NCBI GenBank assembly: GCA_030636245.1
Contig: DAOVXI010000104.1
Span: 1 to 6,457, forward strand
Length of the DNA stretch: 6,457 bases
Direction: 5' to 3'
Source: Deltaproteobacteria bacterium
GTDB lineage: Bacteria > Desulfobacterota > GWC2-55-46 > DRQE01
Within the stretch, counting starts at the first letter, position 1. Each line of letters opens with the position of its first letter. The translations under genes were made by a program, and so were the position numbers. The notes below the pieces were generated by a model. It saw nothing but the letters and a program-made list of their open reading frames with translations. It was not told the origin of the DNA and ran no database searches. This document shows positions 6,239 to 6,457 of this stretch, one piece after another.

Positions 6239-6265
6239 ACTATTAATTCAGCACTGTTACATTAC
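6226..6265 (+). repeat. 15-bp tandem direct repeat at the csp promoter
   Basis: GCGCTGTTACACTAC (6226-6240) and GCACTGTTACATTAC (6251-6265) match at 13 of 15 positions, and their starts are 25 bp apart. The first copy contains the -10 box and the second lies just after the inferred start site. They could be an operator pair or duplicated -10 regions giving two start sites. Confidence 0.5.
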
Positions 6266-6284
6266 AACCTGATTGTTTACTGGC

Positions 6285-6321
6285 AGAGGTCATGGTGGCT
6301 TGCGTTAACACTATGGCCTTT
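6285..6321 (+). promoter_or_regulatory. leader hairpin followed by a U-rich run in the csp 5' UTR
   Basis: GGTCATGGTG (6288-6297) pairs with CACTATGGCC (6309-6318) over ten continuous pairs, including two G-U wobbles, around an 11-nt loop. Three further outer pairs reach 6285/6321. TTTTATTGTTT follows at 6319-6329. The arrangement resembles an attenuator or a temperature-responsive leader element of the kind known for cspA mRNAs. It ends about 25 nt before the G-rich ribosome-binding site. Confidence 0.45.
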
Positions 6322-6346
6322 TATTGTTTATCAAGTAACGTAAAAA

Positions 6347-6356
6347 GGGGGGGGAG
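6347..6356 (+). promoter_or_regulatory. ribosome-binding site with a run of eight G
   Basis: Eight consecutive G (6347-6354) followed by AG and TA precede the csp ATG. The G run can pair with the anti-Shine-Dalgarno sequence in several registers. The GGAG at its end is only 2 nt from the ATG, so the upstream Gs must supply the effective contact. Confidence 0.6.
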
Positions 6357-6358
6357 TA

Positions 6359-6457
6359 ATGCCGAAAGGAACAGTGAAGTGGTTTAATAACACCAAGGGT
6401 TTCGGGTTTATAGAGCACGAGGAGGGCGGCGATGTTTTTGTCCATTACTCAGCTATA
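6359..6457 (+). CDS. CspA-family cold-shock protein (5' part, cut by window end)
   Basis: The first 33 codons of a cold-shock domain protein; the family is usually about 65-70 residues, so roughly half is visible. These proteins bind single-stranded RNA and DNA and act as RNA chaperones or antiterminators. The diagnostic pattern is present: GTVKWFN (4-10), RNP1 KGFGFI (13-18) and RNP2 VFVHY (27-31), followed by SAI. The ATG at 6359 gives the standard N-terminus and has a G-rich ribosome-binding site just upstream. The long leader suggests cold or growth-phase control, but many csp paralogues are constitutive, so cold induction is an inference. Confidence 0.93.
   Translation, partial: MPKGTVKWFNNTKGFGFIEHEEGGDVFVHYSAI

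Noticed and set aside
6292..6387. 31-codon ORF starting inside the csp leader hairpin (ATG at 6292) and overlapping the csp start in another frame
   Set aside because: The AGAGG before it is only 2 nt from the ATG, the start would be buried in the stem, and the predicted peptide has no family resemblance.

Overview
This window looks like chromosome from a Gram-negative (diderm) bacterium of moderate GC content. The evidence is an FtsEX-EnvC septal peptidoglycan-splitting module, a periplasmic carboxyl-terminal processing protease and a YibQ-type divergent polysaccharide deacetylase, with consensus-like sigma-70 promoters (TTGACA boxes). The order ftsE-ftsX-envC-ctpA-deacetylase recalls Desulfobacterota (former Deltaproteobacteria) and nearby lineages such as Nitrospirota. 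That placement is inference from gene order and protein flavour only. No phage, transposon, CRISPR or defence genes are visible.

Layout, all on the + strand. (1) Bases 1-715 hold an apparent mixed mRNA/tRNA unit: a strong promoter, an HU-family nucleoid protein, tRNA-Val(UAC) only 8 nt after the HU stop codon, tRNA-Asp(GUC), and a strong intrinsic terminator. (2) Bases 716-888 hold a promoter and a structured leader with no Shine-Dalgarno sequence next to the ftsE start. (3) Bases 889-5877 hold a compact five-gene envelope operon: ftsE and ftsX overlap by 1 nt, envC follows after 3 nt, ctpA after 67 nt and the deacetylase after 15 nt. (4) Bases 5878-6358 are non-coding. The first ~300 nt show nothing convincing. 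The rest is an elaborate control region with an AT-rich UP-like palindrome, a sigma-70 promoter, a 15-bp tandem repeat and a leader hairpin. (5) From 6359 to the window end is the 5' part of a CspA-family cold-shock gene.

How the genes work together: FtsE (ATPase) and FtsX (membrane subunit with a periplasmic loop) form a transporter-like complex that converts cytoplasmic ATP hydrolysis into a conformational signal. The EnvC-like protein has a signal peptide, a long coiled coil and a LytM domain lacking the zinc ligands, so it should activate amidases rather than cut peptidoglycan itself. CtpA is an intact S41 Ser/Lys protease, a class that in other bacteria degrades peptidoglycan hydrolases. 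The YibQ-like protein keeps the Asp/His metal-site motifs of the polysaccharide deacetylase fold and is membrane-anchored. Together this is a plausible co-expressed cassette for controlling cell-wall cleavage at division. No amidase gene lies in the window.

The genes themselves belong to known families. The less ordinary content is in the non-coding DNA (csp control region, ftsE leader, ctpA mini-ORF) and in the combined EnvC/CtpA/YibQ gene order. I did not find a clearly new biological system.
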